From Kitasatospora aureofaciens (GTDB taxonomy: Bacteria > Actinomycetota > Actinomycetes > Streptomycetales > Streptomycetaceae), in assembly GCA_000720845.1 (NCBI GenBank), contig JODU01000033.1:9109-73108 (forward strand): a stretch of 64,000 nucleotides of DNA, in the 5' to 3' direction. Positions 1 through 8,211 of this stretch are shown here, piece by piece. Both the position numbers and the translations under genes were made by a program. How positions within the stretch are numbered: position 1 is the first letter of the stretch; each line of letters starts with the position of its first letter. A model generated the notes under the pieces. It worked only from the letters and a program-made list of their open reading frames with translations. It was not told where the DNA came from and searched no databases.

Positions 1-593
1 GTGACCAGGCACTCGATCCAGCCGCGCGCGTCCAGCCGTACGTCGGTGGGGGTGCCGTTCAGCGTCACCGCGCCGCGCTCCACCGCGTACCGGGTCAGCA
101 GCCGGGCGAGCGCCGCGGAGTCCAGGTGGTACCCGTACGGGACGGCGGCGGCCGGGTCCGCGTCGGCCGCGGGGCGCGGCACGCGGCCCGCGTCGCACAG
201 CCACGCGGAGACGAAGCAGTCCCGGTCGAACCGACCGCTGGGCCGCTGCCTCAGCCACCACTCGGTGAGCGGGAAGCCCCCGGCCCGGCGCGCCGGCTCG
301 AACGGCAGGTAGAAGTACTGCCCGGGGCCGCTCCAGTCCTGCACCCGGACCGCCAGCTTGCAGGTGGCGTCGCAGGACGGCATCCAGTCCTCTTCCGCGA
401 GGCCGAGGAAGTCGAAGAAGTCCTGGATGTCGCCCAGGGTCGACTCGTGTCCGGCCGGTTCACCGGCCGGCGGAAAGCCGGCCAGTACCACCTCGCACCG
501 GTCGCCGAAAGCCGCTTTCAGATATGCGGCGGTCATCGCCCCGGCGACCCCCGATCCGACGATCACGACCTTTCCCGGGTAGTGCGTGCTCAC
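1..593 (-). CDS. Flavin-dependent (tryptophan-type) halogenase, N-terminal part
   Basis: The gene runs off the left edge, so only the first 197 residues are visible. Residues 8-20 form a Rossmann FAD-binding start with motif GSGVAGAM. Residues 56-90 follow the tryptophan-halogenase pattern (FFDFLGL, EDWMP, then ATCKLAVRVQDW). In my recollection of PrnA the catalytic Lys79 sits in the same context, and here the Lys also falls at residue 79; this supports an active FADH2-dependent halogenase that directs HOCl to an aromatic substrate. The usual GEAT segment is altered to GHEST. The start is GTG at 593, preceded by a G-rich ribosome site; an in-frame GTG 27 nt upstream has no such site. It is divergent from the S9 peptidase gene. 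No flavin reductase is in view. The substrate (free Trp, pyrrole, carrier-bound or peptide) cannot be told from this half. Confidence 0.88.
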   Translation of the reverse strand, partial: MSTHYPGKVVIVGSGVAGAMTAAYLKAAFGDRCEVVLAGFPPAGEPAGHESTLGDIQDFFDFLGLAEEDWMPSCDATCKLAVRVQDWSGPGQYFYLPFEPARRAGGFPLTEWWLRQRPSGRFDRDCFVSAWLCDAGRVPRPAADADPAAAVPYGYHLDSAALARLLTRYAVERGAVTLNGTPTDVRLDARGWIECLV

Positions 594-649
594 GCCGGGC
601 CCCCCAGTTCTTGTGTTCACTTGTCATCACGTGTCTTCTCATCGTCCTT

Positions 650-683
650 TCCCGTCCTGTCCTGTCGACGGGACAGGACGGGA
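650..683. promoter_or_regulatory. Inverted repeat in the divergent halogenase / S9 peptidase promoter region
   Basis: Arms of 13 bp (650-662 and 671-683, TCCCGTCCTGTCC and its complement) flank an 8-bp centre. It lies between two divergent starts (593 and 850), so it could be an operator or a leader hairpin. The repeated CCTGTC within each arm would suit a dimeric regulator. No regulator can be assigned, although a SARP gene lies nearby. Confidence 0.45.
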
Positions 684-849
684 ACGCCCCCCGTGCCGAA
701 GACTGGCCAATGGCCCGGTGCGGTGGCGATGATGACGGCCCCGAATCCGGCCCCGCTCCCGCCGCGCACTTTCAGAAAAAGCCCCCGGGGGAGTTCACCG
801 TTTCACCCGGTGGCACCCGAGAACCACATCCCAGGAAAGGGCATCGACG

Positions 850-3141
850 ATGCAACGGAAACGAATCGATGTGCGGGCCTACCGGACGGCGGAACGGCTG
901 TTGCGGCACCACCGCGGGGAGTTGCTCCCGGGCGGCCGCCTCACCCCGCGCTGGCTCGAGGACGGCACGCGGTTCTGGTACACCGTGGGCACCCCGGAGG
1001 GTAAGCGGTACGTGCTCGTCGACCCGGTGGCGGGCACCCGCCGCCTCGCCTTCGACCACGAACGGCTGGCGTCGGCCCTCGCGGCCGCGACCGGGCAGCC
1101 CGTCGACGCGGCCGCCCTCCCCCTTCCGGCCATCGGGCCGGCCGACGGGACGGTCGAGTTCGACGCCTTCGGCGAGCACTGGCTGCTGCGCCTCGACGAC
1201 CACACCCTGCGCAGGACGGCGGGCGAGCCGCCCGTCGGCCCGCTGGAGGTCGCCTCACCCGACCGCAAGCACGCCGTCCACCGCGCCGGCCACGACCTGC
1301 GCGCCCGCTCGCTGACCGGGGACCGCGACTGGGCGCTGACGTCCGACGGCACCGAGGACCGGGACTACGGCGCCAACCCCGACTACCTCATGTACTCCAC
1401 GCTGCTGACCAAGCTGGGGCTGCCCCATCTGCCGCCCGCCGTGGCCTGGTCGCCGGACTCCTCCCGGGTGCTGACCCACCGCACCGTCCAGGACGGCGTC
1501 CGCCGCACCCACCTGCTGCGCGCCGCCCCCGCCGGCGGCGGCGAGTCCGCGCTGCTGTCGCCGCGCTACGCGGTCGCCGGGGACGAGCACATACCGCTCG
1601 CCGAGTTCGTCGTCCTCGACGTCACGACCGGCGCCGTCACCGAGGCGCGCGGCGAGCCGGTGGCCATGTCGATGATGTCGCCGCTGTTCCAGCGGTGGGC
1701 GTGGTGGGCGCCGGACGGCTCGGCCGTCCACTACCTGTCCCGCAGCCGGGACGCGCGCACCCTCGGCCTGTACCGCCTCGACCCGGACACCGGCGAGGTG
1801 CGCACCGTCCTGACCGAGCGGGGCCGGACCAGGGTGGACCCCGCGCCGCGCCAGCTCCAGCCGCCGCTGGTGCGGGTCCTGGCCGGCGGCGAGCAGGTGC
1901 TGTGGTACTCGGAACGGGACGGCCGGGGCCACCTCTACCTGCACGCGGCCTCTACCGGCGCGCTGGTCAACGCGGTGACCTCGGGCTCCTTCGCGGTCCA
2001 GGAACTCCTGCACGTCGACGAGGCGGAGGGCACGGTGTACCTCACCGCCTCCGGCCTGGTCGAGGAGGACCCGTACCGCCGCACGGTGTGCCGCGTGGGC
2101 CTCGACGGCTCCGGTTTCGAGCGGATCACCGACGACGACCTCGACCACGCGGTCACCGTCGCCCCGGGCGGCACCTGCTTCGTCGACTCCGCCTCCACCA
2201 CCGCAGCCGCCCCCGTGATCACGGTGCGGGACTGGTCCGGGCGGGTGCTGGTGGAGCTGGAGCGCGCCGACGACACCCGGCTCAAGGAGACCGGCTGGCG
2301 TGCGCCGATACGTTTCCGCACCACCTCGGCCGACGGCAGCTGCGACGTGTACGGCCTGCTGCACCTGCCGCACGACTTCGACCCGGCCCGGCGCTACCCG
2401 GTGATCGACACCCCCTACGGGCTGCCCACCGACAACCGGGTGAGCCCCTCCTTCGACCCCGGCCACTACGGCTACGAGGCGCAGGCGCTGGCCGCGCTCG
2501 GCTTCGTGGTCGTCGCGGTCGACGGCAGGGGCTCCCCCGGCCGCTCCAAGGAGTTCCTGGACGCCTCCTACGGCAACCTGGGCGATGCCTGCGGACTGGA
2601 CGACCACGTCGCCGCGCTGCGCCAACTGGCCGCCGACCGACCCTGGATGGACCTGGACCGGGTGGGCGTCACCGGGATGTCCTCCGGCGGTTACGCCGCC
2701 GTACGGGCCCTGCTGCGCCACCCGGACGTCTTCCGGGTGGGCGTCGCCGAATCCGGCATGCACGACTTCCGGCTGCTGGAACCGGGCCTGGGCGAGGCCT
2801 ATCACGGCCCCTTCGACGAGGAGGAGTACGCCGCGCTCGCCAACGAGTCGCTCGCCGACCGCCTCGAAGGCAGCCTGCTGCTCGTCCACGGCGGCCTGGA
2901 CGACCGGGTGCCCCCGCAGTCCACGCTTCGGCTCGCCGAGCGGCTGATCGCCCACGGCAAGGACTTCGACCTGCTCCTGGTGCCCGACGCCGACCACATC
3001 TACTTCGGCTACGAGCACTACGTGAACCAGCGCAAGTGGGACTTCCTGGTCCGGCACCTGCTGGACGCGGAGCCGCCCGCGGACTACCGGCTGCCGCCGG
3101 TGCCGATCGACATGGAGGCACTGGGCGAGCTGTTCGGCTGA
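850..3141 (+). CDS. S9 family (DPP IV / prolyl oligopeptidase-like) serine peptidase
   Basis: This 763-residue protein has an N-terminal beta-propeller (about 120-480) and a C-terminal alpha/beta-hydrolase domain. The catalytic triad can be read directly: Ser611 in GMSSGG, Asp684 in HGGLDDRV and His716 in DADHIYF. Length and order match the DPP IV branch of family S9, which removes dipeptides or cleaves after Pro or Ala. The start follows an AGGAAAGG ribosome site. There is no signal peptide, so the enzyme is probably cytoplasmic. It lies beside the halogenase and faces the SARP gene, which suggests a role in maturation or detoxification of a peptide product; that role is inference. Its stop leads into a convergent terminator. 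Confidence 0.88.
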   Translation: MQRKRIDVRAYRTAERLLRHHRGELLPGGRLTPRWLEDGTRFWYTVGTPEGKRYVLVDPVAGTRRLAFDHERLASALAAATGQPVDAAALPLPAIGPADGTVEFDAFGEHWLLRLDDHTLRRTAGEPPVGPLEVASPDRKHAVHRAGHDLRARSLTGDRDWALTSDGTEDRDYGANPDYLMYSTLLTKLGLPHLPPAVAWSPDSSRVLTHRTVQDGVRRTHLLRAAPAGGGESALLSPRYAVAGDEHIPLAEFVVLDVTTGAVTEARGEPVAMSMMSPLFQRWAWWAPDGSAVHYLSRSRDARTLGLYRLDPDTGEVRTVLTERGRTRVDPAPRQLQPPLVRVLAGGEQVLWYSERDGRGHLYLHAASTGALVNAVTSGSFAVQELLHVDEAEGTVYLTASGLVEEDPYRRTVCRVGLDGSGFERITDDDLDHAVTVAPGGTCFVDSASTTAAAPVITVRDWSGRVLVELERADDTRLKETGWRAPIRFRTTSADGSCDVYGLLHLPHDFDPARRYPVIDTPYGLPTDNRVSPSFDPGHYGYEAQALAALGFVVVAVDGRGSPGRSKEFLDASYGNLGDACGLDDHVAALRQLAADRPWMDLDRVGVTGMSSGGYAAVRALLRHPDVFRVGVAESGMHDFRLLEPGLGEAYHGPFDEEEYAALANESLADRLEGSLLLVHGGLDDRVPPQSTLRLAERLIAHGKDFDLLLVPDADHIYFGYEHYVNQRKWDFLVRHLLDAEPPADYRLPPVPIDMEALGELFG

Positions 3142-3168
3142 GGCCGCCCGCGGCCACCACCCGCGTGA

Positions 3169-3213
3169 AAAGGTGCCCGTGCCCCGGAGGAATCCCGGGA
3201 CACGGGCACCTTT
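3169..3213. terminator. Bidirectional terminator between S9 peptidase and SARP genes
   Basis: The 19-bp arms (3169-3187 and 3195-3213) have a single mismatch and a 7-nt loop. Each arm ends in AAA or TTT. The hairpin sits between two convergent genes. Confidence 0.85.
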
Positions 3214-3251
3214 CACATGCTTTCGCCGGACAAGCGGGGGAAGCGGGCGGG

Positions 3252-6248
3252 TCAGCCCACCAGCGCCGCCAGGGCCTCCTGGGCCCGCCGCTGCCACGCC
3301 AGCGCGCCGATGTCCCGGAACACCTCGTGCGCGGTGCGGAGGTGGTCGCGGGCCTCCTCGGTGCGGCCCAGGCTCCGGCTCACCTCGGCGAGGACCAGCC
3401 TGACCCGGCCGGCCGCCATCGGGCTCCCGCACTCCTCCGCGGTCTCCAGCGCGTCCGCCAGGGTGGTCCCGGCCTGCTGCGTGTCCCCCTTGCGGAACCG
3501 GGTCTCGCCGAGGCCGAGCAGCGTGTAGGCGAGGCCCACCGTGTCGGACTTCTCCTTGACGATCCGCACCGCGCGCAGGAACGCCTGCTCGGCCTCGCCC
3601 AGGCTGCCCAGGGCGAGGTGGGCCTGCCCGAGCCGGTGCAGCGCCTGGGCCAGGTTCCGGGTGTCCGACCCCAGGCTCTCCCCCAGGCGCACCGCGTCGA
3701 GGGCGTAGGTCATCGCCGACTCGGGCCGCTCGGCGACGAGTTCGGTCTCCGCCATGTTGTGCAGGGTGTGGATCTCGCTGTACGCGTCGCCGGTGTCCCG
3801 GAAGATGGCCAGCGCCTCCGCGAAGATCCCCATGGCCTGCTCCGTCTCGCCCCGGGCCCGCGCGGTCTGCCCGAGCAGCCGCAGCGCCACCGCACGCCCC
3901 CGGCTCTCCCCCGCCTCCTCGTACAGCCGCACCGACTGCTCCAGGTAGCCGGAGCTGCGCTCCATCTCGTTGTGGACCAGCTCGATGGACCCGAGCCCGA
4001 ATAGCATCGCGGCCTGTCCGCGCAGGTCGCCGTGGGTGTGGGCGGACTCCAGCGCCACCTCGCAGCACCGCCGGTAGTCGTCGGTGTAACTGCGGGTGCC
4101 GAAGAAGACGGCGGCCGATCCGGTCAGGTCCCAGGCCAGCTCGGCCAGTCCCGCCCGGGCCGCCTGCCGCACCGACGCGACCAGCGCCAGCCGCTCCGCC
4201 TCGAACCACTCCAGCGGCGCCGTCAGCAGCTCGTCCAGCAGCTCGGAGTCGATCCGGCGGCGCCGCACGTCACTGTGCACGCCGGTGCCGTGGCCGGCGT
4301 TCTCCCGCCGGTCGGCCTCCTCGGCGATGGTGAGGAAGGTCCGCAGCACCCGGGTGAGGGCGGCCGTACGGTCCGGTTCCGACTCCTCCTTCATCGCGCA
4401 CTCCCGCGCGTACAGCCTCACCAGGCTGTGCAGGCGGTACCGCAGCTGACCGGTCGCGTCGATGCTCACGACCTCCAGGAACTGGGCGTCGACCAGGTCC
4501 TCGATCAGCCGCTCCGCGTCGATCACCTCGCGGTTGAGCAGCGCGGCACCCACCCACGCGGTGAAGTCGGGCACGTCGAGCAGGCCGAGGCGCCGCAGCA
4601 GCCGGGCCGCGTCCTCGGACAGGTACTTGTAGCTGAGCGCGAGGCTGGCCCGGATCTGCGACTCGCCCTGGCTCAGCTCGTCCAGCCGCCGCCGCTCGTC
4701 GGTGAGCCGGTTGACCAGGTAGCGCACCGTCCAGTGCGGCTTGGAGGCGAGCCGGGCCGCGGCGATCCGCAGGGCCAGCGGCAGCCGGTCGCACAACTCG
4801 GCCAGCTGCGCGGCGTCCTCGCGGGCGGTGGCGATCCTGCGCTCCCCCACGATGGCCGTGATCAGCTCGACGGCCTCCGGCTCCGACAGCAGGCCCAGGT
4901 GCACCCGGGCCTGCGCGGGCCAGGTCACCAGCTCCTCCATCTGGTCCCGGCTGGTGACCAGCACACAGCACCGGCCGCCACCGGGCAGCAGCGGCCGCAC
5001 CTGCGCGTAGGCACGGGCGTTGTCCAGCACGATCAGCACCCGGCGGTCGGTGAGCACGCTCCGGTACAGCGACACCCGTTCCTCCAGGTCGCCGGGGATC
5101 TGCTCGCCCGGCACCCCCAGGGAACGCAGGAAACGGCTCAGCACGTCGTACGCGGAGACCGGCTCGTGGTGCTCGTCGTACCCGCGCAGGTCCGCGAAGA
5201 GCTGGCCGTCGGGGAAGTGCTCGGCGGAGCGGAACGCCCAGCGCATCGCGAGGCCGCTCTTTCCTATGCCCGCGGCGCCGGTGATCAGGCCGATGGTGGA
5301 GGCGCGCGCCTCGCCGGACCCGGCCAGGAGGCCGTGCAGCGCGGTCAGTTCCTCGGCCCTGCCGGTGAACGCCGGTATGTCCGGGGGCAGTTCGGCGGGA
5401 ACGGCGGCCGGGGGCGCCACCGGCGCGGGGCCGGACGCGGAACCGGCCGCGGGGGCCTCGGGCCGCTCCACCACCGCGGGCGCGGGGGCCAGCGAGGGGT
5501 CGTCGCGCAGGATGGCGTCGTGCAGTTCCTTCAGGTCCGGGCCCGGTTCGATGCCCAGCTCCTCGATGAACTGGCTGTGCGCGTCCCGGTAGGTCTCCAT
5601 CGCGTCCGCCCGGCGGCCCGAACGGTACTGGGCCAGCATCAGGTGGTGCCGCGTGCGTTCCCGCAGCGGGTACTCGCGCACCATCGCGGCCAGCCCCGGG
5701 ATGAGTTCCTGGTGCTGACCCAGCTCCAGGTGGGTGAGGATGGAGTCGTCGTAGGCGTTGAGGCGGTGCTCCTCCAGCCGCTCCGCCTCGTCCTCGATGG
5801 CCGGCCCGCTCACCCCCGCGAAGGCGGGTCCGCGCCACAGTCCGAGCGCCTGGGCGTAGGCCTGGGCGGCTTCGGCGAGCAGCCCGCCCCGGGCGTACTG
5901 CTCGGCGCCGCGCACGAGTTCGGCGAAACGCAGTGAGTCGACGTCGTGACCGGTGGTGTCGAGCCGGTAGCCGGGATGCGCGGTGACGATGACGTCCCCG
6001 CCGACGCCCGCGCTCTTGAAGATCTTCCGCAGCGCCGCCACGCAGATGGCCACCTGGGTACGGGCGGTGGGCGGCGGATTCCTGTTCCAGACGGTGTCCA
6101 CCAGGGTGTCCACGGGGACGACCCGGCCGGGCATGACCAGCAGCAGGGCGAGGATGGTCCGTTGGCGCGCGCCGCCGAGCGGGACGGCCGCCTCGCCCAC
6201 GGACACCGTGAGCGGACCCAAGACGTTGAACCTGAGCTGTTCGCCCAC
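3252..6248 (-). CDS. AfsR/SARP-family pathway regulator with NB-ARC ATPase and TPR domains
   Basis: The 998-residue protein begins with an OmpR-like winged-helix SARP DNA-binding domain (about 5-97), followed by a bacterial transcriptional activation domain (about 100-250). A Pro/Ala linker leads to an NB-ARC STAND ATPase with Walker A GAAGIGKS (Lys330) and a Walker B-like LIVLDN. The last 350 residues are tetratricopeptide repeats. This is the architecture of large SARPs such as AfsR, which activate antibiotic clusters by binding direct heptamer repeats. It is the only pathway regulator in the left cluster and so is the likely activator of the halogenase and PPTase units. The start is GTG at 6248, after a GGGGG ribosome site. 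Confidence 0.93.
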   Translation of the reverse strand: MGEQLRFNVLGPLTVSVGEAAVPLGGARQRTILALLLVMPGRVVPVDTLVDTVWNRNPPPTARTQVAICVAALRKIFKSAGVGGDVIVTAHPGYRLDTTGHDVDSLRFAELVRGAEQYARGGLLAEAAQAYAQALGLWRGPAFAGVSGPAIEDEAERLEEHRLNAYDDSILTHLELGQHQELIPGLAAMVREYPLRERTRHHLMLAQYRSGRRADAMETYRDAHSQFIEELGIEPGPDLKELHDAILRDDPSLAPAPAVVERPEAPAAGSASGPAPVAPPAAVPAELPPDIPAFTGRAEELTALHGLLAGSGEARASTIGLITGAAGIGKSGLAMRWAFRSAEHFPDGQLFADLRGYDEHHEPVSAYDVLSRFLRSLGVPGEQIPGDLEERVSLYRSVLTDRRVLIVLDNARAYAQVRPLLPGGGRCCVLVTSRDQMEELVTWPAQARVHLGLLSEPEAVELITAIVGERRIATAREDAAQLAELCDRLPLALRIAAARLASKPHWTVRYLVNRLTDERRRLDELSQGESQIRASLALSYKYLSEDAARLLRRLGLLDVPDFTAWVGAALLNREVIDAERLIEDLVDAQFLEVVSIDATGQLRYRLHSLVRLYARECAMKEESEPDRTAALTRVLRTFLTIAEEADRRENAGHGTGVHSDVRRRRIDSELLDELLTAPLEWFEAERLALVASVRQAARAGLAELAWDLTGSAAVFFGTRSYTDDYRRCCEVALESAHTHGDLRGQAAMLFGLGSIELVHNEMERSSGYLEQSVRLYEEAGESRGRAVALRLLGQTARARGETEQAMGIFAEALAIFRDTGDAYSEIHTLHNMAETELVAERPESAMTYALDAVRLGESLGSDTRNLAQALHRLGQAHLALGSLGEAEQAFLRAVRIVKEKSDTVGLAYTLLGLGETRFRKGDTQQAGTTLADALETAEECGSPMAAGRVRLVLAEVSRSLGRTEEARDHLRTAHEVFRDIGALAWQRRAQEALAALVG

Positions 6249-6489
6249 TCCGGCCCCCTATTCGAACTGCCCGTCGGACGACAACCAATGTAGGTCACCG
6301 CCGGAGGTGATTCAGCGGGAAGGGAGCAGACCGGCACCGAAAGGGGACGAGTTCCCGGACGACCGGTGACGCGGCGAACGAAGTGCGGACCGTAATACGG
6401 GTCCTTTATGAACAATGATTGAAGCTTGATTCGGTGGACGCCGATCGATTCGGCGCTGATTCGGCCGGGACGGTCCGGCCGGCCCCGCT

Positions 6490-6705
6490 TCAGCCGGCCG
6501 GGGTGGCGGCCGGGGTGGGCGCGGGGGTGGGCGACCCGGGCACCACGACACTCCAGTTGATGGGGTCGGCCACCGTCGAAGTGGAATGCGACCCGTCACC
6601 GGCGCCCAGCGTCTGCACGGCCGCGCCTCCGACGGTCCAGAGCGCGGTGCCGGCGACCGCGGCGACGACGAAGGACTTGGCGGCGACGATCCAGGAGCGG
6701 TTCAT
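6490..6705 (-). CDS. Small secreted or membrane-anchored protein of unknown function
   Basis: A 71-residue product with a basic start (MNRSW), one hydrophobic stretch (about residues 7-32) that could be a signal peptide or a single membrane segment, and a Pro/Ala/Thr tail (PTPAPTPAATPAG). I do not recognise the family. It lies upstream of and in the same direction as the SARP gene, with about 240 bp between them, and is divergent from the PPTase gene. It may be a cluster-specific accessory peptide. Coding support is moderate because the alternative frames here are poor and the composition is typical of small Streptomyces exported proteins. Confidence 0.55.
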   Translation of the reverse strand: MNRSWIVAAKSFVVAAVAGTALWTVGGAAVQTLGAGDGSHSTSTVADPINWSVVVPGSPTPAPTPAATPAG

Positions 6706-6794
6706 TTCGGTGGCCCTCTCGGTCCGGCCCCCGGTATTCCGGGAGGCGCTGACTTCCTTGTGACCACGAAGTTAGGAAGGCGCCCTTTCGGGCT

Positions 6795-6854
6795 GTTATC
6801 GCGTCGTTTTCGCCTGCCGGGACGGCATTTAACGCGCTGCCCGTCAGCGATAAC
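6795..6854. promoter_or_regulatory. Inverted half-sites GTTATCGC / GCGATAAC in a divergent promoter region
   Basis: Two 8-bp half-sites (6795-6802 and 6847-6854) face each other across 44 bp between the small-protein gene (-) and the PPTase gene (+). The region is less GC-rich than its surroundings. It could be a regulator site or chance. Confidence 0.3.
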
Positions 6855-6978
6855 GGCCCCCGGGGGGAGGGTTTTCCACCCCCGGAACGCGGAGGATTTC
6901 CTGCTATCCGGGCGCCCCGCCCCGCCGGAAACTCGGTGGTGCGGCGGACCGACTGCCGCCGTACGGAGGTGAATCGCC

Positions 6979-7836
6979 ATGACACCCGTCCCGGCACCCG
7001 GCGCCGACGCACCGCAGCCCGCCGCCGAGTGCCACATCTGGTCGCTGCCCCCGGTGCCCCGGCCCGCCTCCTGGTTCGGCCTCCTGGACAGCACCGAACT
7101 CACCCGCTGCTCGTCCTTCGCCCACGAACTGGACCTGGCCCGCTTCGTCACGGGCCGGCTGCTCGCCAAGACGGCCCTCGCCTCCCTGGTGGGCACCGGC
7201 CCGGAGGCCATCCGCTTCCGCACGCGGTGCCCCGACTGCGGCGGCCCGCACGGAAAGCCGCACGTGGTGGGGGCCGGTGCCGGCTGGGAACTGTCGATCT
7301 CCCACTCGGGCGATCTGGTGGCGGTGGCGGTGACGCTGGGCAGCCCGCTCGGCCTGGACGTGGAACGACTCGAGCCCTGGACCGGCCCGGCCCTGCCGCC
7401 GGAGTACGAACTGGTCCTCACGCCCGCCGAGCGCGCCGCGGTCGAGGCACTGCCCGTCCGTCGCCGGGCCCGCGGCTGCCTGACGTACTGGACCCGCAAG
7501 GAGGCGGTGCTGAAGGCCACCGGCGAGGGCCTCAACACCCCCATGACCGACTTCACGCTCTCCGGCCCCGACGAGCCGCCCGCCCTGCTCGGGTGGCACC
7601 CGTCCCGGCCGGCCCGCCCGGTCCCCGCCCTCGCCGACGTACGGCTCGACGACGACTACCACGGCGCGGTGGCCGTCCTGGGCGTCCCCGACGTGCACCC
7701 CACCGTGCACCGCAGCACGGAACTGCTCCCCCGGCACCACCTGATACGGCGCCACCCCGCCACCCGCGCCGCCCCCGCCCGGGCCCCTGCCCGCCCTGCC
7801 CCTTCGACAGCGCACCACCTCAACTCCCCTTACTGA
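6979..7836 (+). CDS. 4'-phosphopantetheinyl transferase (Sfp type)
   Basis: It transfers the phosphopantetheine arm from CoA to a serine of acyl or peptidyl carrier proteins, activating PKS or NRPS enzymes. Diagnostic motifs are SHSGD (108-112), the Mg-binding GLDVE (125-129, Asp127) and WTRKEAVLKATGEGL (171-185), in the right order for an Sfp-type enzyme. A CPDCGG segment (84-89) precedes the active site, as is common in actinobacterial members. The product is 285 residues, with a low-complexity Ala/Pro tail. A GGAGGTG ribosome site decides the ATG start. It heads a + strand unit with the ferredoxin and reductase genes, and its presence implies a carrier-protein pathway to the left. Confidence 0.92.
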   Translation: MTPVPAPGADAPQPAAECHIWSLPPVPRPASWFGLLDSTELTRCSSFAHELDLARFVTGRLLAKTALASLVGTGPEAIRFRTRCPDCGGPHGKPHVVGAGAGWELSISHSGDLVAVAVTLGSPLGLDVERLEPWTGPALPPEYELVLTPAERAAVEALPVRRRARGCLTYWTRKEAVLKATGEGLNTPMTDFTLSGPDEPPALLGWHPSRPARPVPALADVRLDDDYHGAVAVLGVPDVHPTVHRSTELLPRHHLIRRHPATRAAPARAPARPAPSTAHHLNSPY

Positions 7837-7887
7837 CAGGCAAGTTGAGTACCCGACCGACGCCACTCACGTCCGCAGGAGCCCGCC

Positions 7888-8211
7888 ATGCCCAAGATCA
7901 CGTACATCGCCGTCGACGACACCGAGACGGTTCTCGACCTCCCCGTGGGCACCAGCCTCATGCGCGGCGCCCTCACCAACGACGTGGACGGCATCGTCGG
8001 CCAGTGCGGCGGCTTCGCCCAGTGCGCGACCTGCCACGTCTACGTCGACCCGGGGGACCTCGACAGGCTGGAGCCCATGGAGGAGGAAGAGGACGGCATG
8101 CTCGACTTCACCGTCTGCACCCGCGCCGACAACAGCCGGCTGGGCTGCCAGGTCGAGGTCACCGACGCCCTGGACGGCCTGGTCGTCCGGCTCCCCGAGA
8201 GCCAGGCCTGA
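7888..8211 (+). CDS. [2Fe-2S] ferredoxin, putidaredoxin/adrenodoxin type
   Basis: A 107-residue electron carrier. Cluster ligands are Cys40, Cys46, Cys49 and Cys87, the C-x5-C-x2-C-x37-C spacing of putidaredoxin-type ferredoxins, with the acidic patch EEEEDGMLD in the partner-binding region. Such proteins feed electrons one at a time to cytochrome P450 or Rieske oxygenases. Its TGA overlaps the ATG of the reductase gene by one base, so the two are translationally coupled. No P450 is in the window, so the client enzyme is probably left of position 1 or elsewhere. Confidence 0.93.
   Translation: MPKITYIAVDDTETVLDLPVGTSLMRGALTNDVDGIVGQCGGFAQCATCHVYVDPGDLDRLEPMEEEEDGMLDFTVCTRADNSRLGCQVEVTDALDGLVVRLPESQA

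Noticed and set aside
1255..4209. Very long minus-strand frame of 984 codons across the S9 peptidase and SARP genes
   Set aside because: It is antisense to two clear genes and has unnatural Arg/Gly/Ala composition; long open shadow frames are common at this GC content.
4032..5936. 634-codon plus-strand frame opposite the SARP gene
   Set aside because: No domain or plausible composition; antisense shadow of the SARP coding sequence.
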